A stretch of 64,000 bases of DNA, taken from Artocarpus heterophyllus (taxonomy: Eukaryota > Streptophyta > Magnoliopsida > Rosales > Moraceae). Every line of letters starts with the position of its first letter. Within the stretch, counting starts at the first letter, position 1. The position numbers were made by a program, and so were the translations under genes. Positions 1-13,100 of this stretch are shown here, piece by piece. The notes below the pieces were generated by a model. It saw only the letters and a program-made list of their open reading frames with translations. It was not told the DNA's origin and ran no database searches. The stretch lies in the NCBI GenBank assembly GCA_025403435.1, contig CM046350.1, positions 10,899,008 to 10,963,007 on the forward strand, given 5' to 3'.

Positions 1-1124
1 AGCTGAGGGAGAGGACGGAGAGGAGTGAGGAAGAAAAAGGAAAAGAGAAAATAGATATAAAAAATCAGTATAAAAATGATAAAATGGATGAAGAATATTA
101 AATTTTAAAAAATAGATATTTTTCAATAATATTAAGTATTGTCTTATTTAACAATCTTGTTTTAACTATGGTGTAAAATTTTTTATGTTACAATGTAAAA
201 AAGAAAAAGGTCGGATGTAAAAAACCTGACACACCTGCGGGAAAAGAAGAACTCATCTGAACTCCCTACGGTCAGGACTACATAACTCCATTTCAATGTC
301 TCCCACCCATTGCTCCAAACCTCAAACGTCGTAACCCTTCGTCTTCTTGACCTTAATCTCTCCAATAAGATTTCGCCGTCTGTTTTCAACTTTAGACCAG
401 GGTAAGCATATTCCCTTCTGGCCTCTCCCTTTGCGGTAGAGACCCGACAAGGGTTGGATCGCGTCCACCTCCCCCACCCAAAAGACGCAGAGACGACCCA
501 AATCACTCTGCACAGACGCTCTCCCTCCCTCTCTCTCTAGTAAGTTTCCTTCTCTCTCTAGAATGTGGAACGGTGTTGCTCCAAAATCTGGAGAAAATTT
601 TTCTTAATTTTTGAGTTTTGCGAACACCTGTATCGATGCATGTGTGTATTCTGTTTGTGCAATTTTGGTTTTTCGCCATTTTTTGTGTTAATATTGGGGA
701 GAAAAGTTTATTCTGGCCATGGCGTGGAAGTTTATTGAAGAAGCTTAAAATCGGTTATGTCGGTTAGCATTGTAGTTGAAACATGAATTTTAGCTCCAAA
801 AGTGTTGATATTGCTTTTTTTTTTGGGTGGGGTGTTTAAGTTTTAGGGTTTTAGACGTTGATGGAATTTAGTTCATTGTATGTCATAGAAATGGTGTTTT
901 TCTGAGTGAGTATTAGTAGCCATAGGGCAAACTTGTGATATCTTTTCAGCAAATGTCATTTCATAGAATTGTTATGATGATGATGTCTGTGTTGTGTCAA
1001 TGTTTGAATATTTGCCTGATTAAAAATGTATGGTGGTGAACTTGCTTAATCATGTTATTGTCTTGGTGCAATTTTTTTATTAGTTTAATGCATCTTTCTA
1101 ATGTTGATTTCAAATTTAAATCAG
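1..1124 (+). promoter_or_regulatory. Upstream region and 5' leader of the FDM/IDN2-like gene
   Basis: Bases 1-200 are AT-rich. Bases 500-560 are CT-rich (repeated CTCTCT), as is common around plant transcription starts. From about 580 to 1124 the sequence is T-rich with stops in all frames and ends in a good acceptor (TTTAAATCAG) directly before the ATG at 1125, so I read it as a 5'UTR intron. The upstream end of that intron is not fixed. Open frames on the minus strand here match nothing I recognise. Confidence 0.5.
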
Positions 1125-4100
1125 ATGGAATACAGCTCGGACGATGAATCGGATATCAGTGACTCTGAAATCAATGACTATGCTGAGAAGCCATATGAGC
1201 AATTGAGGGACGGAATGTACAAAGTAAGGGGCGTCAACGGTGCCCTTAGGTGCCCCTTTTGTGCTGGGAAGAAGAAGCAAGATTACAAGTTTAAGGACTT
1301 GCTACAACATGCTTCTGGAGTTGCTAAAGGTTCAGCTAACAGAAGTGCAAAACAAAAGGCGAACCACCTTGCCTTGGCAAAGTATTTGGAGGCTGAGATA
1401 GCAAGTGAAGCAGCTCAGACCGAGCTCCCAGTCGTCTCAAGGCCTGTCTCTCAGCATACTGAGCAAGATAATCTTTATGTGTGGCCTTGGACGGGGATCA
1501 TTGTTAACATAGCGAGGGGAGGAAATGGTGGAACTTTCCCTGATGCTAGTCACTGGATGGCCAAGTTTTCCAACTGCAAGCCTTCAAGAGTACAAACCTT
1601 TTGGAACAGGAAGGACCCTACTTCAGAGGCCATCATAGAATTTGAAGGGGATTGGAACGGTTTGATGAATGCGACTCAGTTTGAAAAGACGTTGGAAAAA
1701 GATGGCCATGGAAAAAAGAGTTGGATGGCTGCACCTGAAACACGTCGTGGCTCAAATATCTATGGCTGGTGTGCTCGTGAGGATGACTTTAATTCCAAGG
1801 GGCCAATAGGGGAATACCTCCGCCAGAAAGGAAAGCTGACAACAATATCTGACATTGACCGGGAAGCTGCTCAAACCAGAAATATTGTTGTGGCAAACTT
1901 GGCTACCAGAATTGACATGACAAATGAAAATCTGGATGAACTACAGTACAAATACAATGAGAAGACCATGTCTTTGAGTAGGATACTCGAAGAGAAAGAT
2001 AGGCTACACCTAGCTTTTATTGAAGGTTTACCTCTGTCTCTCTTTTTACGTTTGCATTCATTTGTTGTCCAGAGGCATGTGATATTTACGTCTCTTCTGC
2101 TGACGGAACTTGGCTGTTGTTTTCTATATATCACTTTTGTGCCCTGCAGCTGACATAAGACAGCATTTACTTTTATCTTAGAGGCGAAATTTTCACTCCG
2201 TTACACAGCACTTGATTAGTTCATGCGATACAAACACATGTCAAAAGAGATGTTTTTCAATTTTTAATTCATGCATGGTATGATTGTACATGCAATACTG
2301 ATGCAAATTTTTTATGCTTATTGATCAGAAACAAGGAAGATGCAGCGCATTGCACGTGAGAACGTTCAAAAGGTTCTAGAAGAACAGGAAAAATTGAGTT
2401 ATGACTTAGAGAGAAAGAAAAAGAAAATTGATTCCTGGAGCAAAGAATTAAACAAACGGGAAGCACAAACTGAGCGTGAAAGAACACTACTTGACGAGGA
2501 GAAACAAAAGGTGGAGTATGAGGCAATTCTTACCATTCCAATTTTGCACTTTGCTAGAGACCTAATCAACTCTTCTACACAAATCGATTGCATTGCATGC
2601 TTTATGCACACAGATGAACATTTGTCATGTCAACCATTTACTGCAATTGATGAACTGAAGGAACTAGTAGCTTTTTGGTTTCCAAGTTTTCTTTTCTGAG
2701 AAAGATTTATCTACATTCTTGCCGGCATTTGCAGGAGCTTTTGAGATTAATTAACTGTTTGTTTCTAATGATTCTATAAGCTCGGAACTGATTTGTTTTT
2801 TTCTTTTTAGAATAATGTGATAAACAGTTCTCTTGAATTGGCTTCAATGGAGCAAAAAAAGGCTGGTGAGAATGTCTGTAGGCTGGTTGAAGAGCAAAAG
2901 GTCTGCCACTTATATCCTTTTACATTGAAGTCTCTACTTCATTCTCTTGTTGCTACTTGCGTACCTGCACTACTAAAAATTCAATTAAACTTTTTCAGAG
3001 GGAAAAAGAAGAAGCCTTGAATAAAGTACTTCAGTTAGAGAAGCAGCTGGATGCTAAGCAGAAATTGGAAATGGAAATTGCAGAGTTAAAAGGGAAACTA
3101 CAGGTGATGCAACATCTAGGAAAAGATGATGAAGCAGTTCAGACAAAGATGAAAGAAATGAATGATGAGTTGGAGGACAAAATTGAGAATCTAGATAGTT
3201 TGGAGTCTCTAAATCAACAACTTCTGACTAAGGAGCGTGAGACCAATGATGAGTTACAAGAAGCTCGTAAAGCATTGATTGAAGTAAGTTCTTAACTTTT
3301 CTTTTATGTCAGACATGAAAAGTTTATGGACTATTTTTATTCTTGAATGCAGCATGCAAGAAATGTCTCGATAAACATTGGATATATACCTTTTTAAATA
3401 GGAATCAGAGACCACTAAATATTTTAAAAGGAGACCGCCAAAATATTTATCCAGTCGTTTGACACAAATGGTTTTTCTTTTTTATCTTTTATTACATTAT
3501 ATCAGTGGTTGACTGAGTCAGATCATAGAACAACCTTCAAGATGCACATGTGCTTCGTATGATGAATAGTCTATGAGTTCATCAATGACAAGACTTTCTT
3601 CTTAGGGTTTGTCTGATCTATCGACTGCTAAAAGTCATATCGGAATAAAGCGAATGGGAGATCTTGATCATGAGCCATTTGTCAAGGCATGCAAGGAACG
3701 ATATTCTCGTGCTGATGCAGATGTGCGGGCCACCACTCTATGTTCCTTGTGGCAGGAAAGAATCAAAGATCCAAACTGGCATCCTCTTAAGGTGGTTAAT
3801 GTAGATGGGAATCACCAGGTATGTCCTTTGATTAAACTTAATTTTCAAGTGGAAGCTTGTTCATTGACTAATTACTGTTAGCTATGTGTGTGTGCGTTTG
3901 CTGACGTACCACACCACACGTATTGTCTTCAGTTCTTGTATTTCTTTTATCATGTTAATTTGGAATGAGGATGATTTTATGGGACAAATTAGATGACTTT
4001 TCTTTTGTTTTATCATGCTGTTGACTTATATGGTACTTGGAAAGACACGGTTGTTTGTGGTTTCATGTCTCTGATGTTATTCTATTTACGATGCAGGAAA

Positions 4101-4327
4101 TAATAGATGAGGAAGATGAGCAGCTGAAAAATCTTAAGGAGGAGTGGGGAGATGAGGTATATGCAGCGGTTGTTACAACCTTTAAAGAAATTAACGAGTA
4201 TAATCCCAGCGGGAGATACCCTGTTCCTGAACTTTGGAACTTTAAAGATGGAAGGAAAGCCACCTTAAAGGAAGTAATCGCTTTTTGCCTGGCGAATATG
4301 AAGAAACTTAAGCGCAAGAGAACTTAG
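1125..4327 (+). CDS. Factor of DNA methylation (FDM1/IDN2-like), zf-XS/XS/coiled-coil/XH protein
   Basis: Members of this SGS3-like family (IDN2, FDM1-5) bind double-stranded RNA and act in RNA-directed DNA methylation, downstream of siRNA production. I read six coding exons: 1125-2025, 2329-2510, 2811-2900, 2999-3283, 3606-3818 and 4097-4327. All have GT-AG borders, the frame stays open across every junction, and they give 633 aa, close to Arabidopsis FDM1. The zf-XS zinc finger is at about residues 43-87 (CPFC start, His in LLQHASG). The XS RNA-binding domain is at about 115-228 (WPWTGIIVNI; GRxG-like stretch poor). A long charged coiled coil runs from about 245 to 485, and the XH domain from about 487 to 630 (GIKRMGDLD, PNWHPLKVV, EWGDEVY, YPVPELWNFK). 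The start follows an acceptor AG and matches the acidic serine-rich N-terminus typical of the family. Which paralogue it is remains unresolved. Confidence 0.93.
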
Positions 4328-4640
4328 GTGAGTGTTTTATTCATTTCAAAATCTGCACAAGGCTTAGCTCAATGTACCAAGTCAGGCTTCAGTGGTTTTG
4401 ATTAACCAAAGGACATTAAGTAATGTACTTTCGATGAATTTTTGGTTAATTTTCAATATGCAAAATACATTATTAATGTTTCAGGAACCTGTGGTGTTTA
4501 TTCATGGGATCTCAATGGCATGGAATGCTGAGAATAAGAAGTGGGAGCTGGAATTTGTGGCAGGAGATATGCATTTTGCAGGCAATTTAAGCTGACGGTT
4601 TTAACTTGCTGATGAAAAAAACTTGTTAATCTAAACCTTT
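4328..4640 (+). other. Probable 3'UTR of the FDM/IDN2-like gene with an intron right after the stop codon
   Basis: The TAG stop (4325-4327) is followed at once by a consensus donor, GTGAGT. A matching acceptor (TGTTTCAG) ends at 4484, after which the sequence is less AT-rich for about 110 bases. This suggests an intron in the 3'UTR at 4328-4484. If it is not spliced, the stop is unchanged. Transcript evidence would be needed to confirm it. Confidence 0.45.
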
Positions 4641-6130
4641 TCTTATGCTAGCAGTGTGGATTTATAGCAAAAGACATGTTAATGTTGGATTTACTGTTTT
4701 CAGGCTTATTGTGAGCCTCAACTTTACAAGGAAAATCTCCTTGCTGCAATCTCCGGAACCGTATTATATTATCTTTCATCAGTTGACTAGTTTCAGATTG
4801 CTTTTTTATTTCCAGTATATTATTTAAATCTAAAACTATATATGGTATAATAGAAAGAGAATTTTCAGGGTAGAGAACGTAATTTTGCTTTATGAGTAAA
4901 GTTTGCTTTATGAGTAAAGCATGATGTCTTATCCGTTGGATTAAAATTTTAATAATTTAATGTACAATTATTTACGTTATAAATTTACAACATAAAATAT
5001 AAAATTGCTTTTATTTGCAGAAATAAATGTCTATTATTTCATAATAAAAATTGCCTCATAGAAAAGAGCAAAGGAAGGAATTGTCCATATCTGTCATAAA
5101 AAATCTCTCTCTATGTCCTATCTACGAAACAACTTAAATATGTTTTCTAATATTCCAACTTCTCTCAAATATATTAGATCTCCATCTTTTTTCTTTCCCC
5201 CGCCTAACAGGGAGAGAAGGAATAGAGATGATAAAGGTTTCTTCTCATAAAGCAGGCGACGGTCAATGAGCTTTTTGACCCTGTTTTATTTTTATTTTTG
5301 AAAGAAGCTTAGGACCTTATTGAACCAATATATTTGAGAATTTGGCAACAAAAAAAAAAAAAAAAAAGAGTTCTTTAATTGTATGTGCTTAAAACGTTTT
5401 GTACCGTTGGATGACGGTAAGACTGAAATCATCTGAATAAATATCTGGGATATACGATCCAAAGAATGGCCACGTACACTAATCATGAACTCATAATAAG
5501 AAGCACATAATTTCATTTTCTAATGAAATAAAAGAAGATGCTAAAATAGAATAGATAAAGAACATGTGAACAACGTGCTAAAACAAAGACCACTCTGTTT
5601 TAAAGAGAGAAAAAAAATTGAAAAAAAAAAGAGAGACATCTACACCATTCAAATGTCACCACGTGTTTATTTGCCTAATTCTTGAAGAAAATTTCTCTCT
5701 CTCTCTTGGTTGGCAAATTTTTTGTTTTCTAATTTCTCCGATCTCATTCCTTGTCCCTCTTTCTTTGATTCCTTCTTCTAGCGCTGTGTGAGGAGAGGGT
5801 TCGGGATGGGCCGATCTACGTTCCTTTACTTTCTCTTCCCCTAATATTTTCTTTTCTTTGCAAATAAAAATAAAAATAACAGACGAACAAATTAAAAACA
5901 AACGAATAGGAAAACCGCACAGCGATCATCATTTCTTTTCTTTTCTTTCTTTTCTTTTTTCTCCTCATTTTCAAACCTAAAAATTAAAATATCATAACTT
6001 ATTTATTTCGATACTTAAATCATAATTTAAATTATTTTATTATTATATTTTTTTTATAAATTTTAAATTTTTATTTAAATATTTTATTCAAATACACCAA
6101 CCAAATAAAACCTATATATTTTCTTTAAAA
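4640..6130. other. AT-rich intergenic region, no gene seen
   Basis: The stretch holds poly-A/T tracts (for example 5349-5367), short direct repeats such as the repeated TTTGCTTTATGAGTAAAG near 4887-4920, and CT-rich runs near 5690-5770 and 5935-5965. No reading frame resembles a protein family I know. The right end merges into the CAF1 promoter. Confidence 0.6.
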
Positions 6131-6188
6131 AATAAGAAAATCTCCTTCTTGTCGCTCGCAGTCGCCGCCTCTCCGACACATATTTTTG

Positions 6189-6197
6189 AAACCCTAG
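6189..6197 (+). promoter_or_regulatory. Telo-box (AAACCCTAG) upstream of CAF1
   Basis: AAACCCTA is the plant telo-box, common near the transcription start of housekeeping genes. Here it lies 364 bases before the CAF1 ATG, next to CT-rich leader sequence. A donor-like GTAGGT at 6350 and acceptor-like AG dinucleotides before 6561 suggest a 5'UTR intron. Confidence 0.5.
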
Positions 6198-6560
6198 ATA
6201 GAGAGATACGCATTTCTCCATATCTCTCTGTTCAGGGGAAAAAAGAATAACGATTCCGGTTTCTCTCTCCTCTCTCTAGATTCTGCACCTTCTCGTTCTT
6301 CAGTGTTCAGATTCACCACGAAATCCCTCAGATTTGCCCTCCATTTCAGGTAGGTTGGATTCGATTCGATTTTCTCATCCAAATTCCTTTAGATTTTTTA
6401 CATCGATTTCTTGTAAATTGATCATTTGATGTGTTTGATTGGATGAAATTCTTGCTCCATTTCGTAGCTGAAGCCCTTGATTTCTTGCATATCTCGCTGG
6501 ATTATACACGTTTTCCGACGAATTTTGCGGTGCCGATCCGGTGGATTTTAGGCCGACGGT

Positions 6561-7394
6561 ATGCCGGTGTTGACTAAAACCGATTCGATTCACATCCGCG
6601 AGGTGTGGGGCGAGAATCTTGATGAGGAATTCGCGTTAATCCGCGACATCGTCGATGACTATCCGTACGTCGCCATGGACACGGAGTTCCCGGGGATCGT
6701 CCTCCGTCCGGTGGGGAACTTCAAGAACAGCTACGATTTCCATTACCAGACCTTAAAGGACAACGTCGACATGCTGAAGCTCATCCAATTAGGCCTCACC
6801 TTCTCCGACGAGCACGGCAACCTTCCGACCTGCGGAGCCTCCGGCAAGCACTGCATCTGGCAATTCAACTTCCGCGAGTTCAACGTCAACGAGGACGTCT
6901 TCGCCAACGACTCGATCGAGCTTCTCCGCCAGAGCGGCATTGACTTTAAGAAGAACAACGAGAAAGGAATCGACACGAAGCGATTCGGCGAGCTCCTGAT
7001 GTCGTCGGGGATCGTTTTGAACGACAATGTTCATTGGGTTACTTTCCACAGCGGCTATGATTTCGGATACTTGCTCAAGCTCTTGACGTGCCAGGACTTG
7101 CCTGATACCCAATCCGGGTTTTTCAACTTGATCAACATGTATTTCCCTACGGTCTACGACATCAAGCATTTGATGAAGTTCTGCAACAGCCTTCATGGGG
7201 GGTTGAACAAGCTTGCGGAGCTTCTAGAGGTGGAGAGAGTTGGGATTTGTCACCAGGCGGGTTCCGATAGCTTGCTCACTTCTTGTACGTTCAGGAAATT
7301 GAAGGAGAATTTCTTCAGCGGTTCTTTGGAGAAGTACGCAGGTGTGTTGTATGGTTTGGGTGTTGAGAATGGGCTCAATAATACTATCCATTGA
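6561..7394 (+). CDS. CAF1: CCR4-NOT deadenylase subunit CAF1 (POP2-type 3'-5' exoribonuclease)
   Basis: CAF1 is the DEDD-type catalytic nuclease of the CCR4-NOT complex and shortens mRNA poly(A) tails, mainly in the cytoplasm. The 277-aa intronless frame has the usual length of plant CAF1 proteins. The four acidic catalytic residues are visible: D40 and E42 in MDTEFPG, D167 in HSGYDFGY and D236 in HQAGSDS, with the DEDDh histidine at H231. The N-terminal IREVW motif and the C-terminal NTIH tail are family features. The start is the first ATG after a probable leader intron and begins the conserved protein. The GC content of the coding part is clearly higher than that of its surroundings. All catalytic residues are present, so the enzyme should be active. 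Confidence 0.97.
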   Translation: MPVLTKTDSIHIREVWGENLDEEFALIRDIVDDYPYVAMDTEFPGIVLRPVGNFKNSYDFHYQTLKDNVDMLKLIQLGLTFSDEHGNLPTCGASGKHCIWQFNFREFNVNEDVFANDSIELLRQSGIDFKKNNEKGIDTKRFGELLMSSGIVLNDNVHWVTFHSGYDFGYLLKLLTCQDLPDTQSGFFNLINMYFPTVYDIKHLMKFCNSLHGGLNKLAELLEVERVGICHQAGSDSLLTSCTFRKLKENFFSGSLEKYAGVLYGLGVENGLNNTIH

Positions 7395-8125
7395 GGTTAA
7401 AAAGAAATTCAATTTTGAGAGAGCAAATTTGGAATCTCTTGAATTCTCTTCTCTGGCTTGTAATCAACATTTCTGTGTACACTTTTGGAAACAAAAAAAA
7501 AAAAAAAGGTTTCTTAATCTATGAATAGTTTTTGCTACTTTTGTTATCTCTATCTACTCTACCTTTACATTTTCACTTCTCAATATAGTTTTGGTGCTGC
7601 TCCTTTTATTCTATTGTGGCTTGGTTGAATAATGTCAAATCTTTCTTTTGGTTTTGTATGCAGCATTGTTTTGTTTGTACATAATTTTCTTTCTGCAATG
7701 GGAGCAGGAAGCAAAGATCATTTGGTACATTTGTGTTGGTTTTTCATGGCCATTTACTTTGCTCTTATGCCGTGGCTACTCGAATTAACGAATGGGCGTT
7801 TACTTCCCTTTTGAGTCTTTCTTTTCCTTTTCTTTCCTCTTTTTTTTTTTTTTTTGAACCATTGTTTTGCTTAAGTTTTTCATGTTAGTCGTTTATGGAC
7901 TTCCAAAAAAAGAACACTTTCTTCATTTTCTCTCTTTTTTTTTATTTTGCTTCATTTTCTTTTTTCCAATTTGTTGAAGGAAAAAAAAAAACTACTTTAC
8001 CAAGAAGAGAGTAAATTTGAAAATTCAAAGATTTAAAAATGACATGTAATTTTAGAAATGTTACGTACTTAAATATTTTTGAAATTGTGTTACTTGTGTT
8101 AAGAATTGAAATTGTATTATTTTAT
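7395..8125. other. CAF1 3' region and AT-rich spacer
   Basis: The sequence downstream of the CAF1 stop is T-rich, with homopolymer runs near 7493-7507, 7842-7855 and 7981-7990. The 3'UTR presumably lies in the first 150-300 bases. Small open frames here resemble nothing known. Confidence 0.5.
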
Positions 8126-8455
8126 GCAATTTTGAGCCACCGGAGTCGCGCGAAGAGAAGCGTCAGAGTTGAGAGGCTAAAATCGAGCGAAGCTACTAGA
8201 GTCGCTAGGGAGAAGCTGCGATCTGCGTCAGAGAAGCTGCCAGAGTCGTACGAGGCCAAAATTGAGTGAAGTTGCTAGTTGCGAGGGAGAAGTAGCGATT
8301 TGCGTCGAGGGAAGCTATGATCAGCACCAGAAGAAGCCGCTGTCATTGCAAAGGGAGACATCGTCGTCGCTAAGGGAAGCGTCCGTTGGAGTTGGCCGGG
8401 GACAACTGCGTTGCCGGAATTGCTTTTGGTAGCCTCCTTCGAGAGCTATCATGGA
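8125..8455 (+). repeat. GC-richer degenerate short-repeat patch
   Basis: The stretch repeats variants of GAGAAGCTGC, GCCAGAGTCG and GGGAGAAGC with imperfect spacing, for example around 8145-8250 and 8280-8320. Its composition differs sharply from the AT-rich flanks. Reading frames are broken, and I recognise no family. It may be an eroded coding relic or tandem repeat next to the gypsy relic. Confidence 0.35.
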
Positions 8456-8769
8456 GAGCTGATGGCACATTTCAATTGTGGCAGCGTGGCATTTTTGAAC
8501 TACATTTCAATCCAAAACAGTTTATTTGTGACAAATGTCTGGTCCCTTATTATTTAATGCTAAAAGGCTTATAAGATTTATTGATATGGGAATTTTCTGA
8601 AACTTTTAATAAATATTTTTACTATTTTAAAAACATGTTTAAGTTAAACTATTATTTAATTTTGAAACTTAATTCAAATTCTTAAGTTTAAGCTTAAGGT
8701 TAATTTCATTTTGACCTCTAAACTATACAATTTGTCTAATTTAAGCTCTTAAACTAAAACGTGATATTG

Positions 8770-9596
8770 GGTCAGACCTAAAGAGGCTAAGGACTTGATG
8801 GAAGAAATCCACAATGGGCTATATAGCAATCGCCAGGTGGTTGATCTCTATCACTCAAATGCCTCTGGCAGAGATATTATTAGCCAATCATAGATCAAGA
8901 TTCGAATGACTTTGTCCGCAAATGCCTCAAGTGCCAACAACATGCTCGGATAGTCAACCAACACCCCAAGCCTTTCAATTAAGTTGTGTGTGCTTGGGCC
9001 TTCGCCAAGTGGGCCATCGACCTAATCAAGCCTTTTCTTGTAGCCCAACTACAATTCAAATACTGCATCATGACTGTAGATTATCTTATCAAATGGATAG
9101 AGGTAAAAGCCTATACTGAAATCACATAAGCTAAGTGCACTAACTTTATCTAGAAAAACATCACTTGCTGCTATAGCGTTCCTCATATCATCGTCATTGG
9201 CAATGCCAAGCAATTCAAAGCGACAAGCCTAAGGCAAATGTGTGAACAACTCAACATGAAATAAATCTACTCATCGCCTACATAGCCATTGATCAAAGGA
9301 CAAGTTGAGGCAATAAACAAGGCAATCAAAAACAACCTAAAAAAGAAGTTGGAAGGCCTCAAGGATGCCTAGATAGATGAGCTGCCAAAGGTCCTTTACG
9401 CTTATTGAACAACTACTTGGAAAGTAACCAAGGAAACTCCGTTATCTTTAGTTTATGGAGTAGAAGCTGTCATTCTTGTAAAAGTTAGTTTGCCCAGCTC
9501 CCGAGTACAGGATTATGTAGAACAGAGGAACGTCGAGCAAATGACGGCTAAGCTCGATCGGGTGCAAGACAGAAAGAGGGCCCAAATGCAGGTTTT
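8770..9596 (+). pseudogene. Ty3/gypsy integrase relic
   Basis: Conceptual translation with stops and frameshifts recovers an integrase core. Recognisable parts are TVDYLIKWIEV (9069-9101), a CxxxFxxxNI block, VPHIIVIGN (first catalytic Asp region) and a later PLSLVYGVEAV segment near 9440-9474. These match the C-terminal half of plant Ty3/gypsy polyproteins. In-frame stops are frequent (for example within the ...YTEIT...AKCTNF... part), so it is long dead. The relic is cut at 9601/14929 by copia element 1. No LTRs belonging to it are visible in the window. Confidence 0.75.
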
Positions 9597-9601
9597 GTTC
9601 T

Positions 9602-9907
9602 TGTGGAAAAAAAAAACATGATTTGTGTGATTAGTGGGATGTATACCTGTACAATTAGCTGTAACAATTTGACAGTTTATATCCCTAGAATTAGGCTGAT
9701 TTGATTGTTCATAGTTTGTAAGAATATCCCATAAATCATAGGATCTGATATGGAGGTAGTTTTTTTCCTTTTTTTTTTTTTTTGCTAGGATTATTATATA
9801 TAATGTCTAATTCATTGCGAATAAGCAGAAAAATGAATAAAGAAACTCTTCCTCATAGTTTTCTTCTCTCAGCTTCTCCATAATTTTTCTGTTTTCAGTT
9901 TATGACA
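9602..9907 (+). repeat. 5' LTR of copia element 1
   Basis: The 306-bp repeat starts TGTGG and ends GACA. It contains a TATATA stretch near 9796 and a T-rich run. It pairs with 14623-14928. Confidence 0.93.
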
Positions 9908-10148
9908 TGGTATCAGAGCTGGTTCTTTGGGAATTTTTTCATTGCTGCCGTGTTTGTTCCAGCCTTAATTGCTGAATATTACGCTTTATCTTCCTGTCTC
10001 TGCAACTTGAAACTGCACGCTTTCTCTTTGGGTCTTCGTCGCCATTTTTTTTGCTAAGAACCAGCAGCTTTGTCACTCCTGCCAGCCTTCATTGCTGGTG
10101 TTTTCTTTTCTGCCTTAATTGCCTAGAAGTCAGGTTTCTTTGTGGAGG

Positions 10149-13100
10149 ATGTCGGAGGTTGCAGAATCAACTGCTAAAGTACAATCAGAGGAAATTGTGT
10201 CGTCCTCAACATCCCTGGGAATTGCAGAATATTCAGGCTGCATATAGGTTGGATGGAAAGAATTACCTTAAATGGTCCCAACTTGTTCGCACCATGTTGA
10301 AAGGGAAAGGGAAGATCAGCCATCTCATAGGTACAGGACCAAAACCAGGAGACCCTCGTTTTGAAGCGTGGGATGAAGAGGATTCCATGATAATGGCATG
10401 GTTATGGAATTCTATGACTCCTGAAATTAACGACACATGTATGTTCTTAGCTACGGCTAAGGATATTTGGGATGCAATCCAATAAACATATTCAAAGGCT
10501 AGAGACGTTACTCAAGTATATGAAGTCAAGGTGAAGACAATGGCTGCAAAACAGGGAAGTAAAACAGTTACTGCATATGCAAATCAATTGAAAGCTTTGT
10601 GGCAAGAACTTGATCATTACAGGGTGATAAAAACCAAATGTCCTGAAGATGCTACTATCCTAAAGGATTTCATCGAGCAAGATAGAGTCTATGATTTTCT
10701 TGTTGGGCTTAATCCAAAATTTGATCAAGTAAGGATTCAGATTCTTGGCAAACAAGAAGTTTCGTGCTTTAATGGGGTAGTGGCACTGATTCGAGGTGAG
10801 GAAAGTAGAAGAGGGTTGATGCTTGAACCACAAAATATGGAAAGCTCAGCTATGGTCACCAGTTGTGGAAATAATTCTGTCACAAGCATGGAAAAAGCAG
10901 CAATTTCTAAAGGGGGAAAACCTGGACAACCAAAAGGTCAGAATCGTGACTATAAGGACAGCTTGTGGTGCACTTATTGTAAGAAGCCATACCATACTCG
11001 TGAGCAATGTTGGAAGCTTCATGGAAAGCCTCCAAGCCATGAGTGGGGACAAAAAGGAGAGCAGCCAAGGAACAATAGTCAGGCTCATGTTGTGGCACAG
11101 CAAACTGAAGCAACATCAAAGGAGTCAGGTGGTCTCAACCAAGAAGAGGTCGAAAGAGTGAGATCTCTCATTAGCAACCTTGACAAACCTTCAGGTACTT
11201 GCTCATTGGTGTATTCAGGTGAGTTTCCACCCTCTATTGGATTAAATGTCTCGGGTACAACCTTTGCCAACTCTTGGATTATGGATTCAGGAGCTACCGA
11301 CCATATGACCCACTCACCCAATGTTTTTTTCACATATTTCCCATGTCTAAGCAGTAGGAAAATAGCCACAGCTGATGGTTCTTTGACCACTGTAGCAGGT
11401 GCAGGAGATGTTAAAATAAGCCCATCACTGACCTTAAAAAATGTTCTTCATGTCCCTAGATTATCCACAAACCTTGTCTCTATTCAAAAGCTTACTCAAG
11501 ATTTACAGTGCAATGTAGTTTTTCATCCTAATTATTGTATATTTCAGGACAAGGATTCGGGGAAGATGATTAGACATGCTAGAGAACGGGATGGACTCTA
11601 CTATCTTGAAGCACCGAGCCAATCAAGCATCACCAAAGGCAAATTACCTCTTTCTATTATTTCAGAATTTTGTTCATCCAATAAAGAACAAGTTTGGCTT
11701 CATCATCGCCTACTTGGACATCCATCATTTAGGGTCATCAAAATTATGTTGCCTTCCTTATTTCAAGGTCTAGATGTTGAGAGCTTTCATTGTGATGTGT
11801 GCGAACTTGCTAAATACAAACATGTACCTTTTCCAGTTAGTAATAAAAGAAGTTATATTCCTTTTTATCTCATTCATAGTGATATTTGGGGTCCTTCTAC
11901 TATTCCTAATGTATCCAGGGCAAGATGGTTTGTGTCATTCATTGATGATTGTACTCGTTTTATGTGGCTTTTTTTACTTAAACAAAAATCTAATGTCAGT
12001 ACCGTTCTCCCAAAATTTTGTTCCATGATTAAGAACCAATTTGGGGTTAATATCAAAAGGTTTAGGACAGATAATGCCAGGGATTATTTTAATCAAGTCC
12101 TAACTCCATACTTTCAAAAGGAAGGGATAATACACGAGTCATCCTATGTCAATACACCGCAGCAAAATGGAGTGGCAGAAAGAAAAAATGGTCACCTTAT
12201 TGAGTCAAACCAAGCCTTCTTGTTCCAGAAAAATGTGCCTAAATGTTTTTGGGGAGAAGCAGTTCTTACAGCCATTCATCTTATAAATCGTCTGCCTACC
12301 AGAGTCTTGGGATTCAAGAGTCCAATGGAAACACTCTCAACATTCTATCCAAACCTACACACTACAAATAATCTTGTCCCTAGGATATTTGGGTGTGTGT
12401 CATTTGTCCACATCCATAATCAAAAGAGGGGGAAGTTGGATCCAAGAGCGTTAAAATGTGTCTTTGTAGGGTATTCTTCAACTCAGAAAGGATATAAGTG
12501 TTATCACCCTCCATCAAAGAAGTTTTATGTCTCTGTGGATGTTACGTTCAACGAACGAGAGTCTTACTTCACCACACCTTATCTTAAGGGGGAGAAGTCA
12601 ATAATTGAGGTTAAGGATGAAGGTTCCTTACTTGATCTACCATCACTTCCCCTGCCTAAACCAGTTCCTATGCCTGGTTCTCCTGAGTCTCTGTCTGATC
12701 CTGAATTCTAGTCTATGCCAGATCCTATATCTGAACTAGTTCTTAAAATTCCAGAAAATCTCAACTCTGCTCTTGAGGATGTGAGATTTGGCAAAGGCAA
12801 GGTGTTTTCAAGAAAGAGGACAGCTGTCCCTGAATCTGTGCAAGTCCAAGAATCCAACCCAAATTCTGAGAATGAGGTAACAATTTCTAATCCTTTATTG
12901 CAAGCTAAAACTGAATTTCATATGAGTGAAAATGACAAGGATCTCCCCATTGCTCTTAGGAAAGGAACTAGAGAGTGTAGAAAACGACCTTTATATCCGC
13001 TTGCACACTATTTGTCCTTTAAACACTTTTCACCATCTCACAAAGCCTTCCTTGTTAGCTTGAACAATATTGCCATCCCTACCACCTTATCCGAGGCTTT

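Noticed and set aside
183..513. Minus-strand frames at the left edge
   Set aside because: They overlap the leader region of the FDM-like gene and show no recognisable domain.
7632..7814. 60-codon frame with hydrophobic stretches after CAF1
   Set aside because: Low-complexity, no family match, lies in the likely 3' flank of CAF1.
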